A DNA stretch of 64,000 bases from Eriocheir sinensis (GCF_024679095.1 NW_026110790.1:1-64000), one strand, 5' to 3'; shown: positions 20,492 through 32,394, counted from the stretch's first letter. Notes: generated by a model from the sequence alone, not told the origin. Numbers and translations: made by a program.

Positions 20492-20924
20492 GACCATTCT
20501 CAGGCAGTTTAAATGCTGGGGCTGACCTCATCCTTATTTAATTGAGTCAATGATAACTCTAGGTGGTGGTATAGAACCATAATTACCGGTAAAAGTATAC
20601 AGAATTATAATATCTGCCAAAATTAATACGTAAAGCACATACTGCACCATAGCTATACGATATATGAGGATGATAGGTATCTATTTAATAATGAGTCTAT
20701 GCACCCCTGCTGTGATTACACTGTTAAAAATCTGCTGCAAGGCTTTGAGGCCTGTCACTAGTGGAGCCTGTGACCACATGTTGTCTGCAGACCCATTCAT
20801 ACGTTAGAGATGGACACACTAATCGGCTGTGCTATTTGACGATGACTGAGGCCTTCACCGTCAAGGATAATGATGACTTTGTGCCGGTCTTGTGGGGTCT
20901 GCATTGCCACCAACTTGGGCATGT
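20492..20924. other. No gene recognised
   Basis: Unique AT-rich spacer with no open frame of interest. Confidence 0.4.
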
Positions 20925-21120
20925 CTTTGGCCAGTATAGTAAGACAGTTTTGCTTCTTACATCAGCTATTTCTAAGGGCTAAAGAGGGGATCAGTTGGGT
21001 TGCAATGAGTGTTTTGTGGGTTCATGCAACTGAAGAAGGGTTAGGCCAGCACCAGGGTTATAAAACTACCCCTGGAAATGCCCACAACTCCTTGGAAAGC
21101 CCTGCCAGATGTGTGTTTCT
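20925..21120 (+). repeat. Family B full-length unit with leader
   Basis: Leader TAGTAAGACAGTTTTGCTTC ... ATCAGCTATTTCTAAGGG, then the core GAAGAAGGGTTAGGCCAGCA and AAAACTACCCCTGGAAATG. Confidence 0.82.
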
Positions 21121-21252
21121 CCCACTCCACTTCCCTTCCCTTCCCATCCCTTTCCTTCCCTTCCCATCCCATCCCATCCCTTCCTCTCCCATCCCATCCT
21201 TTCCCATCCCATCCCTTCCCATCCCTTCCCTTCCAATCCTATCCCTTCCCTC
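21121..21252. repeat. (CCCTT/CCCAT)n minisatellite
   Basis: Pentamer-like pyrimidine repeat. On the opposite strand it resembles the GGGAT/GGGAA array at 57.9-58.5 kb. Confidence 0.95.
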
Positions 21253-22122
21253 TCAGGGAATTTTGATGTAAATCCAAACACTCGTACAACTTGTATAATG
21301 TAACCCTCGTAAGAAGATGGCTCCACTATAAACACTTGCCTGCGCCATGATGGGCTGGGGCCGAATACCATCCAGGCCCCTCAAGCAAGCCTACCGGCGC
21401 AATAGGAGGAGATGTAAAAAAAACAAAAAAAGCAGAGGTATCACTGTGCCGTCAATTATCCCGAGTTAAAAATTCCTTGTTCTGCCGCATACAACTGTTT
21501 CCTTAATATACAGCATGTTAGTTTTCTTGGGGGGGGGGGGGGGGGGCTTAGGGCCGCTTTCACAGTCGTTTTGTTTGTTTTGATCGCTACCAATGATCGC
21601 CGCTGTAGAATTTCCACTTAAAACTGTCCGATGGGGTGGTGGGGTTAGCCTAGCCTTGCCACACACTCTCAACCCCTCTCGCTTCCTCTGCAGCCGCCAC
21701 CACCCCATAGGCCAGTTTCACGTGGAAAACTATAGCATCGATCGGCGCCATTGGTAACGATCAAAACAAAGCTTCCCTAAGTGCCGTAAGTCTATCATAA
21801 GCAGTCTGAATTTAATCTAATTCACCTTAAAGTAACCTTACTCTGTCTTGAATGACCCTAAACTAATGTAATTCACTCATATTACCTAAAACTACAGTTG
21901 AATTACCCTAAACTTGCCTTAAAATGATCCCCTTAACGTAATTCACTCCGAGGTAACCTGAATCTGACCTATCCTGACCTTACCTTAATATCCTAACCTT
22001 ACCTTAACTTATCCTGACCTTACCCTTAAGTGAGGGTTTCAGGACGGTACAGAATTCTGCTAATATTTTCTGCACCTGTACATGTATGTTCATAACCCCA
22101 GCATAATTTTTCATTAACACTA

Positions 22123-22126
<4 letters not shown>

Positions 22127-22161
<35 letters not shown>

Positions 22162-22296
22162 TATTATTATTATTATTATTATTATGCACTATATTCAAAG
22201 GTTAGGTTATATATTATGCATTCAAAGATTGTTTTACTAAAGTTATGATTAAATTTTTTTATTATTGTAGGGCTATTGTATGTGTGAATTGTTTGG

Positions 22297-22348
<52 letters not shown>
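22127..22348. repeat. (ATT)n and (TC)n microsatellites
   Basis: (ATT)n at ~22127-22184 and (TC)n at 22290-22348. Both runs differ in length from those in the inverted copy. Confidence 0.95.
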
Positions 22349-22353
<5 letters not shown>

Positions 22354-22433
22354 ATAATTTTAGCCTGAAAAGAATTTATAATGACCTCAAAAAATGAATT
22401 ATCAACTGTTTACTTATCCTTACTTATCTTTAG

Positions 22434-22439
22434 AGACTA

Positions 22440-22471
<32 letters not shown>

Positions 22472-22502
22472 AGAGGAAGACTGACAGACAGACATTCCAT
22501 TG
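22434..22502 (+). other. Acidic exon-like module, copy 3
   Basis: TTACTTATCTTTAG precedes and GTGAGTGTTAAAT follows. The acidic frame (RLEEEE...ED) meets a TGA before the donor, so as an exon it would end the protein. It lies within the inverted duplication and its partner is 30772-30831. Confidence 0.5.
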
Positions 22503-22584
22503 GTGAGTGTTAAATAATTTTCCTTCCTTTCTTCCTTCCTTCCTGGCTCTTGGATAGGTTAGGTTAAAGGGGCCGATTATTAAA

Positions 22585-22850
22585 CATTTCAACGCCCAAA
22601 CTCACTTCTGTAAGGCTTTCATAGTAGGGCTTTTTGGGCATGTCCTGGGGTAGTTTTATGACCCTTGAGGTAGTGTGACCCTTCCCCTGCACCATGAACC
22701 TAAAGAAACACATTTGACGAGGCTTTGGGAGGAGTTTTTGGCATTCCCACGGATAGTTCTGGCACGTGAGGAAGGGCGTCAGATGGTACATGGCGGACAC
22801 GTTCTTTTCCTGCACAGAAGGGCGCGCACACACACACACACACACACACA
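22585..22850 (-). repeat. Family B unit, reverse, with (CA)n
   Basis: CATGTCCTGGGGTAGTTTTA, CCTTCCCCTGCACCATGAAC and ACATTTGACGAGGCTTTGGG are family-B words. (CA)n at ~22826-22850 marks the edge of inverted arm A. Confidence 0.8.
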
Positions 22851-22939
22851 GAAAAAGGGCTTCAAAGTACGGCCTTTCTTTCCGTACTTTCTTGCGCAAA
22901 AAATACATGAGAGGTCGTTAAAAATAACAAAGTTATAGT

Positions 22940-23380
22940 GTGACAAGCTTTCGTAGGAGTTGTGAGCATTTCCAGGGGTAGTTTGATGACCCTGGTGGTA
23001 ATTTTAACTTTCTCTTTACCATGAATCTTAAAAAAAGACACGTGAGAACTTGATTGATCTTATTGACCTTTGGAAGAGGCTGACGTTAGGGGCGGAAGGG
23101 TCTGCCTCATAGATCTCAGGAAGGAAAGTTTGGGACGTACCTTGAATCAGCTCCATGGCTGGGGTTCCTTCCTCCTTCTCTTCCTCAAATTCCAGACTTT
23201 CCTCTCATATCTTAATTTTTCCTCCTCTGTGATGTGTGTTTTTCTCTCTCTCTCTCTCTCTCATTTCTAATCCTTCCTTCTGTATTTACTTCTCTTTTAT
23301 TTATAATTATCCTCATCGTCTCCTCTGTTTTACTTACCTTAATCTCTCTCCTCCTCCTCTTCACTTCCCTCCTCTACGTA
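22940..23380. repeat. Inverted duplication, arm C (with a family B unit)
   Basis: Reverse-complementary to 26735-27160. Shared words include GATCTCAGGAAGGAAAGTTT-like and CTTGAATCAGCTCCATGGCTG-like sequence. The first ~100 bases are a reverse family-B unit (TTCCAGGGGTAGTTTGATGA). Confidence 0.8.
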
Positions 23381-24480
23381 TAGGTGTTGTTAGTACCTCA
23401 GTGTCTTTCTTAATAATTATTTCGTCTATATATCATTCCCTGTTATTTCCGTCATTCCTCAATAAATCATCTCTCTCTCTCTCTCTCTCTCTCTCCCACC
23501 CCCCCACCTGTGAATTCATCAGACTTGTCGTAAATTCTGGTTTACTTTTCATAAGATTAATAAAAATAATTCATGACTTTCCCCTTTATAATAGTGCCCC
23601 CCAGCCTCTATACATGGCTCCACATTCTACTTTCCAGTTGCTTTTTCTCAACCTCCTTGTATCCGCATCTTCCTATATTTCTCCATTCTCCTGCTATTCC
23701 AGTTCTTGTACTTACTTTTGTCATTGGTTTTTTTGCTGGGGTTTCGTTCCTCTCGTCAAGGGTCCGTACGTTACCTGAGGTGTTGGCTGGCCTGTGGTGA
23801 CTGCCTCTTCGTCCTTCTTCCTCCCTTATACCTCCATCTCTGGACCTTTCTCTCCCTTCGTATATTTATTATTCTCATTTTATCTCCCTTCCATTGTGTA
23901 TTTTCCTCCTCCCCACTTTCTCTCTCTACACATAATCAGTCCGTTCCTAGTCAGTGCGTAATGTTTTATATACGAGGCGTCCTGCCGAGAGGGTTTAAGT
24001 GACCTGCTCTTCAGTAAATTATGGGTTCAGTTTCCCTCCCAGAACACATTGCAAGACTCCCGACCCTTGTTTATAACATATACAAGATCCCACGTGCCCA
24101 TCTCGGCTGGACGCTGGGCAGTTTTTGTAATGTTGGCTTCGGCTTCTCAGATTTTGATGCATTTTGTTAGATTTCTCCATCGTTTCTATACGTATAGGTG
24201 TTGTTAGTACCTCAGTGTCTTTCTTAATGATTATTTCATATATATATCATTCCATGTTATTTCCGTCATTCCATTCCTCCTCAGCGCGTAATATACGAGC
24301 CAAGATCGGGTTTAAGTGACCTGTTCTCGAGTATATTAGGGTTCGATTCCTTCCCCCAGAACACTTATAAGACTGCCGACCCCTTGCTTTTACCATATAC
24401 AAGGTCTCTTATGCCTATCTTAGCTGGACGTCTTGTAGTTTATGTAAAATTTGCTTCGGCTGTCACAGGCATATTTATTG
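23381..24480. repeat. Diverged direct duplications, no gene
   Basis: The block with AGGTGTTGTTAGTACCTCAG at 23377-23450 recurs at 24189-24275. The block around GGTTTAAGTGACCTG...CAGAACAC...CATATACAAG (23955-24145) recurs at 24283-24470. (CT)n runs lie at ~23243 and ~23470. The pyrimidine-rich strand gives long meaningless frames. Confidence 0.7.
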
Positions 24481-24501
24481 CCAACTTATTGCATAGTATT
24501 G

Positions 24502-25530
<1,029 letters not shown>

Positions 25531-25594
25531 ATTTCCTTCACTAAGAGGCTGATTCTGCAGGAACTTGACATCTTGGTGTTCTTTCTTGTTCCAG

Positions 25595-25790
25595 AGTGTG
25601 CGGCGTCCAGCAGGCAGGCAGACCGAGACGCCAGCCATTCAATTCTGCCGAGGGAAGGAAGTCGTGTTAGTCAACTCTGATGACTTGTACTTTTCTCTGC
25701 AAGGGACTGTTCTGTAAGCCAGTCACAGAAGATGTGAACTGTATCTGTACTATGAAGTCTTGTAAATAAAGTTAAGGCCCCAAACCCATT
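25595..25790 (+). CDS. Candidate terminal exon and poly(A) signal of an unidentified gene
   Basis: A strong acceptor (GTTCTTTCTTGTTCCAG) ends at 25594. From 25595 an open phase-0 frame of 40 codons runs to TAA at 25715-25717. It starts SVRRPAGRQ and ends DDLYFSLQGTVL. An AATAAA signal follows at 25765-25770. This is the expected layout of a last coding exon with a short 3' UTR. I do not recognise the protein. Upstream exons would lie beyond the (AT)n block and are not identified. A chance acceptor is possible, since only one exon is seen. Confidence 0.4.
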
Positions 25791-26734
25791 TAGCTAATAT
25801 CCCCGGACACTTTTTTAGGTATAATTAGGTACATTTTTCAGGCTACTTTTCAAGATGTTTTTGAGCTGTAAGCTGATATATCTAGTTGCTTTGATCTTTT
25901 TTAAAAGCTAATTCTATATATATTAAAGGGAGGAACTAATTTTCATACAGAAAAAAAACATAATATAAAAAGAATTATATATGAATTGGAAACAAGATAT
26001 AAGAGAAGACAACGAAGGGAACTAACAAGAGGAGAGATTGTATACATAAAGAGCTCAAAAGTCATTGAAAAAGCAATGGAAATTAAGAGACAATAAGAAC
26101 ATATGAAATAAAAGACGTGGAAACAAGAAGAAAATAAGACAGACATGAGATTATTACTATGACATAAATACCTTAGACAAAGAGAAAGCAGATAACATAT
26201 CACAGACTAAAATATTTGAGGCGTACGGCAGAGAAGTGAGGTGACATTAGGAATGGCGACCCTTGTGTAAATTGTACGAAGGGTCTTTTTCCCCTTGCAA
26301 TTAGTATCATAACATAGCAATTTAACTCTAATTTGCACTGGGAAAGACAGACTCTACCCCTCCAAGGATGAACGAGGGACGAATCAAAATGGAAGCTCAA
26401 CTTTTATGGGGCAGACGGAGGGTCACTTTCCCTTGTAACGTACATCATGACGAGCAATATGGCAATAATTATGTTCTAGTTAGCAAGGGGGGAAAGGAAG
26501 AACAAGATATAGTTACTTGCAAGGGAAAATAAACCTTGCATAGGATGAGCGGAGGGCTGGAAGTCTCGTAATCTGTTCTCAGTGTGTTACCGTACTCTAA
26601 TATACGTAACAATAGGTCACCGTGCCTTAGGATTTCTCTGCCGTAAGCCTCGTTAAGAGATGAGGAGGAAGGGAAATAAGCAAATAATGGAACTCTATAT
26701 ATACGATACAGTGAAAAGGATTTACCAAGAAGGA
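25791..26734. other. No gene recognised
   Basis: AT- and purine-rich spacer. The minus-strand frame at 25943-26203 is hydrophobic low-complexity sequence with no recognisable domain. Confidence 0.4.
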
Positions 26735-27160
26735 TGTACGTATGAGAGGAGGAGGAGGAGGAGGCGGAGAAGAGAGAGATTAAGGTAAGTAAAGGGAAGT
26801 AAAACAGATGATGAGGTAATATATATAAATAAAACTAAATAAAGAAGGAATGATTAGAACTGAGAGAAAGAAAGGTACATCACAGAGGAGGAAAGTCTGG
26901 AATTTGAGGAAGGAATGCCAGCCGTGGAGCCTACTGTCGTCAAGGAGCTGATTCAAGGTACGTCTCAAACTTTCCTTCCTAAGATCTATGAAGCAGACCC
27001 TTCCGCCCCTCATGTCAGCTACTTGCAAAGGTCAATAAGGAGATCAATCAAGTTCTCACGAGTCTTGTTTTAAGATTCATGGTAAGGAGAAAGTTAAAAC
27101 TACCACCTGGGTCATCAAACTGCCCCTGGAAATTCTCACAACTCCTACAAAAGCCTGTCA
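26735..27160. repeat. Inverted duplication, arm C'
   Basis: Reverse complement of 22940-23380, including the GGAATTTGAGGAAGGA, GAGCTGATTCAAGGTACGTC and CCCTTCCGCCCCTCATGTCA segments. It ends in a family-B unit (CTACCACCTGGGTCATCAAA). Confidence 0.8.
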
Positions 27161-27164
27161 AATG

Positions 27165-28155
27165 TGTGCGCTTGGAACGATATTTTTTAAGAATGTGACT
27201 GTCAGATGCCAAAAAGGAGATCAATCGGGTTCTAATTGAGTAGTTTTGAAGGTTCATGGTACATAGGAAGGGTTAATCTATCACCAGGGTCATAAAACTA
27301 CCCCTGGAAATGCCCAAAACTCCTACGGAAGCCTTAAATACAAGTCTCTCGGGATGGCTCTTTCAAGAATGTGAGCCTCGGACATTTCCGCTCCTCACAT
27401 CAGCTACTTCCAAAGGCCGTAAAGGAGATGAATTGGGTTCTTTTGACTTGTTTTATAGGTTCATGGTAAAGAGGAAAGGTCTTGCTACAACCAGGGTCAT
27501 AAAACTACCCCTGGAAATGCCCGCAACTCCTAAGAAAGCCCTGTCAGTTTACCACACTCGGGGGACGAAATGTTTAAGAATACAACACTAATATATCTAA
27601 TACAATGTTTGAATGAGTGTTTTTTAGGTTCTTGATACAGTAGAAGGGTTAAACTACAACCAGGGTCATAAAACTACCCCTGGAAATGCCCACAACTTCT
27701 ATGAAAGCCCTGTCAGTTTACCGCACTCAGGGGACAAAATGTTTAAGAATACAACACTAATACAACAAATATAATGAGTGTTTTTTAGGTTCTTGGTACA
27801 GTAGAAGGGTTAAGTTGTAAAGTTTCGTTCAGTCGGCGCAACATCTGACAGAAGGGGAAGGAATTATAGAAGGGAACAGATCCCAGGAGACGGGACACAA
27901 CCCCCAATTAATACCTGGTACCCATTCACTGCTGGATGGACAGGGGCGTAGGGTATCGGAAAAGCCGCCCAAATTTTTCCACTCCGCCCGGGAATCGAAC
28001 CCGGGCTCTCTCGGTTGTGAGCCGAGTGTGCTAACCACTGCACCACAAAGTCCCCTGTAGAAGGGTTAAACTACCACCAGGGTCATCAAACTACCCCTGG
28101 AAATGCCCACAACTCCTGTGAAGGCCCTGTCAGAGGTGTGCGCTTGGGCAGGTGA
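27165..28155 (+). repeat. Family B cluster, 4-5 units
   Basis: Units near 27190-27330, 27380-27550, 27600-27735 and 27780-28155 share AGGTTCATGGTAC/TCTTGATACAG, ACCAGGGTCATAAAACTACC and CCTGGAAATGCCC. Two contain an identical-looking tail (GTCAGTTTACC[A/G]CACTC...GGGGACAAAATGTTTAAGA). The last unit is split by a SINE. Confidence 0.88.
27814..28056 (-). mobile_element. tRNA-derived SINE with perfect 13-bp target duplication
   Basis: GTAGAAGGGTTAA occurs at 27801-27813 and 28057-28069 on either side of a complete reverse SINE. The tRNA-like D-, anticodon and T-arms are intact, with CTCGG/CCGAG pairing and CAC in the anticodon position. Removing the insert restores a normal family-B unit (AAGGGTTAA joined to ACTACCACCAGGG). 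The insertion is therefore younger than that unit. Confidence 0.95.
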
Positions 28156-28904
28156 CATTTTTCAGTCCTCGCGGTTTCCTACGTAATATTGTGGTTTGCA
28201 AAAAATGATCAAATTTGACAAAAAATTACCAAATTGAGTGGATGGAGAGGGAGAGGAGACATTAGCCACACCAAGCTAAGCACAACCTATGCAGCCCTCA
28301 GAACGTAGACCTACTGACAGCCTAACGTCACTGCATTTGGTAACGTCATAACACACACACCACATGACGTAGAGACACCAAGTTTGCGGCAGATTGAAGA
28401 GGAAGGATGGATAAACAAATGCTGGTATATTCAAAGTTGCCAGGTCAGGGAGAGCCGTGATACTGATAATGTTAAGTGAGCAATTTTCAGGAAGACGTCA
28501 CATTTCCGTACAGGGACAACCGATTGCATGGTACGTTCCCGCCGCCTTTTAGGGATTAAGCTGGTAGTATTTTTAAACATAACCGCCTCAGTCCACCGCC
28601 TTGAAAATTCTCTCATGGTAGGAGTTAGAGGGCTTTCAATGGACTGTTTTGTGACCGTGGTGATAGTTTAACATGGTCTCGCATCTTCAACTGGAAAATT
28701 ACCCATGAAAACCTGGTTAATCTTCTCTACAGCCCTGCAAAACTCATATATACGGCTATATCAGCGAGAGATTGACCTTCAATAAATGATATCTAAGTTA
28801 CATAAACGTGTCATAAATATTACAATACACATAGCTGTAGCTCAAAATGTGTTGTATCCTGCATATTTCTTAGATTTTTCTATCACAAAAATGTTTTTCT
28901 GGCA
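28156..28904. other. Mostly unassigned; a family-B relic
   Basis: 28610-28690 resembles a degenerate reverse family-B unit (GGTAGGAGTTAGAGGGC ... GTGACCGTGGTGATAGTTTAA). No gene was recognised in the remainder. Confidence 0.35.
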
Positions 28905-30420
28905 GTATCTGAAGCCGCGGCGGAAACTTTTTGGCGCCTGTTTGAAAAGCCCGCTTCCAGAAGGCTTACAGCAGCTTACCGCTCAGCCGCCCAGAAGGCG
29001 TACAGCAGTTTGCGGGTTAATGAAAGGACCTCCAGCAAAAATTAACGTAGCCGATCCCCAACCTAGCCGCGGTCCTAGATATCGTTACCCTGAGGAGGCA
29101 AAAAGCTTAATAGTGGAGATGCTGCAAGACATGGAAGACAGACAAATCATAGAAGAGTCAACATCCGGACGGCAGTAAAAGAATGTGTTTGGATTACCGT
29201 CACGTGAATAAACACCTCGTCACAGATATTCATCCTTTACCGAGGTTAGAGGAGCTAGTAGACCAAGCAGCTGGTCATGATTTCTATGCAACCCTGGACA
29301 TGCGCGAAGCCTACTTTCAAATCCTCCTGGATGGGGATAGCAGAGGCCTTACAGCCTTTAGTGATGGGGTAACCTTAAATAGATTCAGGAGACTTCCTTT
29401 TGGACTCAGTTGCTCCCCAGCCATCTTCACACGTCATATGGCTGTTCTTCTATCACCATTGTTAAAGGAGGGTTGGATTAAGAATTACTTGGACGACCTC
29501 ATAATTTGGGCCCCCGATTTTTCTTCACTTACTCAAAGGCTGAGAAAGACCTTCACGGTACTTAAGGAAAATGGTATTAAACTACATCTGAGCAAATGTG
29601 AAATAGCTAAAAATAAAGTTACTTTCCTTGGTTATAGGATATCTAAAGAGGGCAGTCAGCCAGACCCAAAGAATGTAGAAGCAGTTCTTGAAATGAAACC
29701 ACCTACTAAAGTAAAGGAAGTTAGGAGATTCTTGGGTATGACAGGGTTTTACAGAAAGCATATCCCTAACTATGCAAAGATTGCCACGCCCCTAACTAAT
29801 CTCACCAGAAAAACCCAACCTTTTAAATGGACTCAACAGTGTCAAACTGCTCTTGAAACACTAAAGGAATACCTCACTAAGGCCCCTGTTCTTGTGAGAG
29901 CCCAACCTCACCAACCATTCTTTGTTACCACAGATGCTAGCAATACCCACGTAGGAGGGGTCCTAAGTCAAGCTCAAAGTGATGGCGAGGCTAAGGTTGG
30001 TATTGTCAAATGCTCCCGCCCCTCACACCAACTATTTCCAAAGGTCAAAAAGGAGGTTAATCGAGTTCTAATGAGTGTTCTTTTAGGTTCACGGTACAGA
30101 AGAAGGCTCAGACTACCACCAGGGTCATAAAAGTACCCCTGGAAATGCCCTAAACTCCCACGAAAGACTAGTAAATTACGTTTTCTTGGGCGCAGAAATG
30201 TTTAAAAATATGGCCCTAAACCCCTTGGTTATTTCTCTAAGAAATTAAACTCAACTGAAAACAGGTATTCCGCAACTGATAAAGAAGCACTAGCAGTAGT
30301 ATTAGCTTGTCGCCACTTCCATCATTATTTATGGGGTACTAGATTTACCATCCTAACTGACCACCAACCCCTCACTAGTATATTCAAGAGGAAAACAAAA
30401 TCAGCTAGAATGAATCGCTG
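28905..30420 (+). pseudogene. Ty3/Gypsy-type pol relic (RT and part of RNase H)
   Basis: An upstream frame (28905-29178) contains a typical pre-RT segment (RYRYPEEAKSLIVEML ... IIEESTS). A short deletion and frameshift follow, and the reading resumes as DGSKRMCLDYR in the frame from ~29169. The main frame (to ~29995) contains YATLDMREAYFQI, RRLPFGLSCSPAIFTRHM and the catalytic NYLDDL. FLGYRIS and RRFLGMTGFYRKHIP follow, and the RNase H start FVTTDAS marks its first Asp. A 225-bp family-B repeat interrupts it at ~29996-30220. RNase H then resumes with PLGYFSKKL, ATDKEALAVV and LTDHQPL to about 30420, where the frame runs into the (GT)n edge of an inverted duplication. No integrase, protease or LTRs are visible. 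The element is dead. Confidence 0.93.
29996..30220 (+). mobile_element. Family B full-length insertion inside Gypsy pol
   Basis: The Gypsy reading stops after GATGGCGAGGCTAA and resumes at CCCCTTGG, which brackets a ~225-bp family-B unit. The unit has leader (GTTGGTATTGTCAAATG, CACCAACTATTTCCAAAGG), core (CACGGTACAGAAGAAGG, CACCAGGGTCATAAAAG) and tail (GGGCGCAGAAATGTTTAAAA). CTAA lies on both sides and may be a short target duplication. This defines one family-B unit as a mobile insertion. Confidence 0.8.
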
Positions 30421-30425
30421 GATAA

Positions 30426-30911
30426 TGTGTGTGTGTGTGTGTGTGTGTGTGCCCTTCTGTGCAGGAAAAGAACGTGTCCGCCATGTACCATCTGACGCCC
30501 TTCCTCACGTGCCAGAACTATCCGTGGGAATGCCAAAAACTCCTCCCAAAGCCTCGTCAAATGTGTTTCTTTAGGTTCATGGTACAGGGGAAGGGTCACA
30601 CTACCTCAAGGGTCATAAAACTACCCCAGGACATGCCCAAAAAGCCCTACTATGAAAGCCTTACAGAAGTGAGTTTGGGCGTTGAAATGTTTAATAATCA
30701 GCCCCTTTAACCTAACCTATCCAAGAGCCAGGAAGGAAGGAAGAAAGGAAGGAAAATTATTTAACACTCACCAATGGAATGTCTGTCTGTCAGTCTTCCT
30801 CTTCCTCTTCCTCTTCTTCTTCTTCTAGTCTCTAAAGATAAGTAAGGATAAGTAAACAGTTGATAATTCATTTTTTGAGGTCATTATAAATTCTTTTCAG
30901 GCTAAAATTAT

Positions 30912-30942
<31 letters not shown>

Positions 30943-31055
30943 ATCCAAACAATTCACACATACAATAGCCCTACAATAATAAAAAAATTTAATCATAACT
31001 TTAGTAAAACAATCTTTGAATGCATAATATATAACCTAACCTTTGAATATAGTGC

Positions 31056-31112
<57 letters not shown>

Positions 31113-31864
31113 TAGTGTTAATGAAAAATTATGCTGGGCTTATGAACATACATGTACAGGTGCAGAAAATATTAGCAAAATTCTGTACCGTCCTGAAACC
31201 CTCACTTAAGGGTAAGGTCAGGATAAGTTAAGGTAAGGTTAGGATATTAAGGTAAGGTCAGGATAGGTCAGATTCAGGTTACCTTGGAGTGAATTACGTT
31301 AAGGGGATCATTTTAAGGCAAGTTTAGGGTAATTCAACTGTAGTTTTAGGTAATATGAGTGAATTACATTAGTTTAGGGTCATTCAAGACAGAGTAAGGT
31401 TACTTTAGGGTGAATTAGATTAAATTCAGACTGCTTATGACAGACTTTCGGCACTTAGGGAAGCTTTGTTTTGATCGTTACCAATGGCGCCGATTGATGC
31501 TATAGTTTTCCACGTGAAACTGGCCTATGGGGTGGTGGCGGCTGCAGAGGAAGCGAGAGGGGTTGAGAGTGTGTGGCAAGGCTAGGCTAACCCCACTACC
31601 ACCCCATCGGACAGTTTTAAGTAGAAATTCTACGGCGGCGATCATTGGTAGCGATCAAAACAAACAAAACGACTGTGAAAGCGGCCCTAAGCCCCCCCCC
31701 CCCAAGAAAATTAACATGCTGTATATTAAGGAAACAGTTGTATGCGGCAGAACAAGGAATTTTTAACTCAGGATAATTGACAGCACAGTGATACCTCAGT
31801 TCACAGCAGCTACATTATACAAGTTGTACGAGTGTTTGGATTTACAAGCATCAAAATTCCCTGA
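30426..31864. repeat. Inverted duplication, arm A'
   Basis: Reverse complement of 21256-22850. It includes (GT)n at 30426-30451, a family-B unit (30530-30700), the acidic module, (GA)n at ~30915-30942, (AAT)n at ~31058-31110, and the TAAGGT-rich stretch 31200-31430. The two arms are very similar outside the simple repeats. Confidence 0.95.
30772..30831 (-). other. Acidic exon-like module, copy 4
   Basis: Inverted duplicate of 22434-22502, on the minus strand. It has the same acceptor (TTATCTTTAG) and donor (GTGAGTGTTAAAT), but it is 9 bases shorter in the GAA/GAG tract, so the tract length is unstable. Confidence 0.5.
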
Positions 31865-31947
31865 AAATGCCTTAGTGTACGAGTGGTGTGTAGAAGAAGC
31901 ACCCTGTTTGTACCAGTCAGGGACGCCAGTAAAACAATGTGAATGGG

Positions 31948-32196
31948 AACTTGGAAAGTAAAGAAAGGAAGGAATTATAGGAGAAGGGAACAGACCCCAG
32001 GAGACGGGACACAACCCCCGATTAATACCTGGTACACTGCTGGGTGGACAGGGGCTACGTAGGGTATCGGAAAAGCCGTCCAAATTTTTCCACTCCACCC
32101 AGGAATCGAACCCAGTTTCTCTCGGTTGTGCGGCGAGTGTGGTAACCACTGCACCACGAAGCCCTCTGTGCTGCAAGACCAGAGCGCTCAGAGCAT
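31948..32196 (-). mobile_element. tRNA-derived SINE with 17-bp target duplication and extra 5' sequence
   Basis: AAAACAATGTGAATGGG is repeated exactly at 31931-31947 and 32197-32213. Between them lies a reverse SINE with tRNA-like arms (some changes in the anticodon stem) and a shortened 3' end. About 35 extra bases beyond the usual 5' end (GTGCTGCAAGACCAGAGCGC on the plus strand) lie inside the duplication, so they moved with the insert. Confidence 0.92.
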
Positions 32197-32394
32197 AAAA
32201 CAATGTGAATGGGCTGCATTGTACACTCACAGAGGTGGCACCCTCCTGAACACTTACGCTTGTGCTGTAGTGTGCGATCTCGGTGTTTTGAGCAGTACAT
32301 TCATTTTGTTTTCAACTTTTGGGTTTGTGAGGAAAACAATGTAAGGAATCAAGCTGGTAAACCGTGCCAAGACTATTTGTTAGTGTTGCAAGAG

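Larger units (their letters stand above)
21256..22850. repeat. Inverted duplication, arm A
   Basis: Reverse-complementary to 30426-31864, including unique words on both sides of each microsatellite (for example CTTGTTCTGCCGCATACAAC, GGTTTCAGGACGGTACAGAA and GTGCCAGAACTATCCGTGGG in the other arm). The arms differ in microsatellite length, in a poly-G run (21529-21546 here) and in ~130 bp present only here (about 21303-21437). The stretch 21800-22030 is rich in CCTTAC/TAACCT words. Confidence 0.95.

Noticed and set aside
21800..22030. TTACCTTAACC-rich stretch considered as telomeric (CCTAA)n
   Set aside because: The words are irregular with no phased pentamer. It lies within an inverted duplication and is simply low-complexity sequence.
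23236..23778. 180-codon hydrophobic frame considered as a membrane protein
   Set aside because: The DNA is pyrimidine-rich (CTCT, TTTC) and duplicated nearby. The hydrophobicity is a compositional effect and no family is recognisable.
28786..28904. N-terminal part of the 130-codon frame before the Gypsy pol relic
   Set aside because: The first ~40 codons show no Gypsy protease or gag motif. Only the part from about 28905 can be related to pol.
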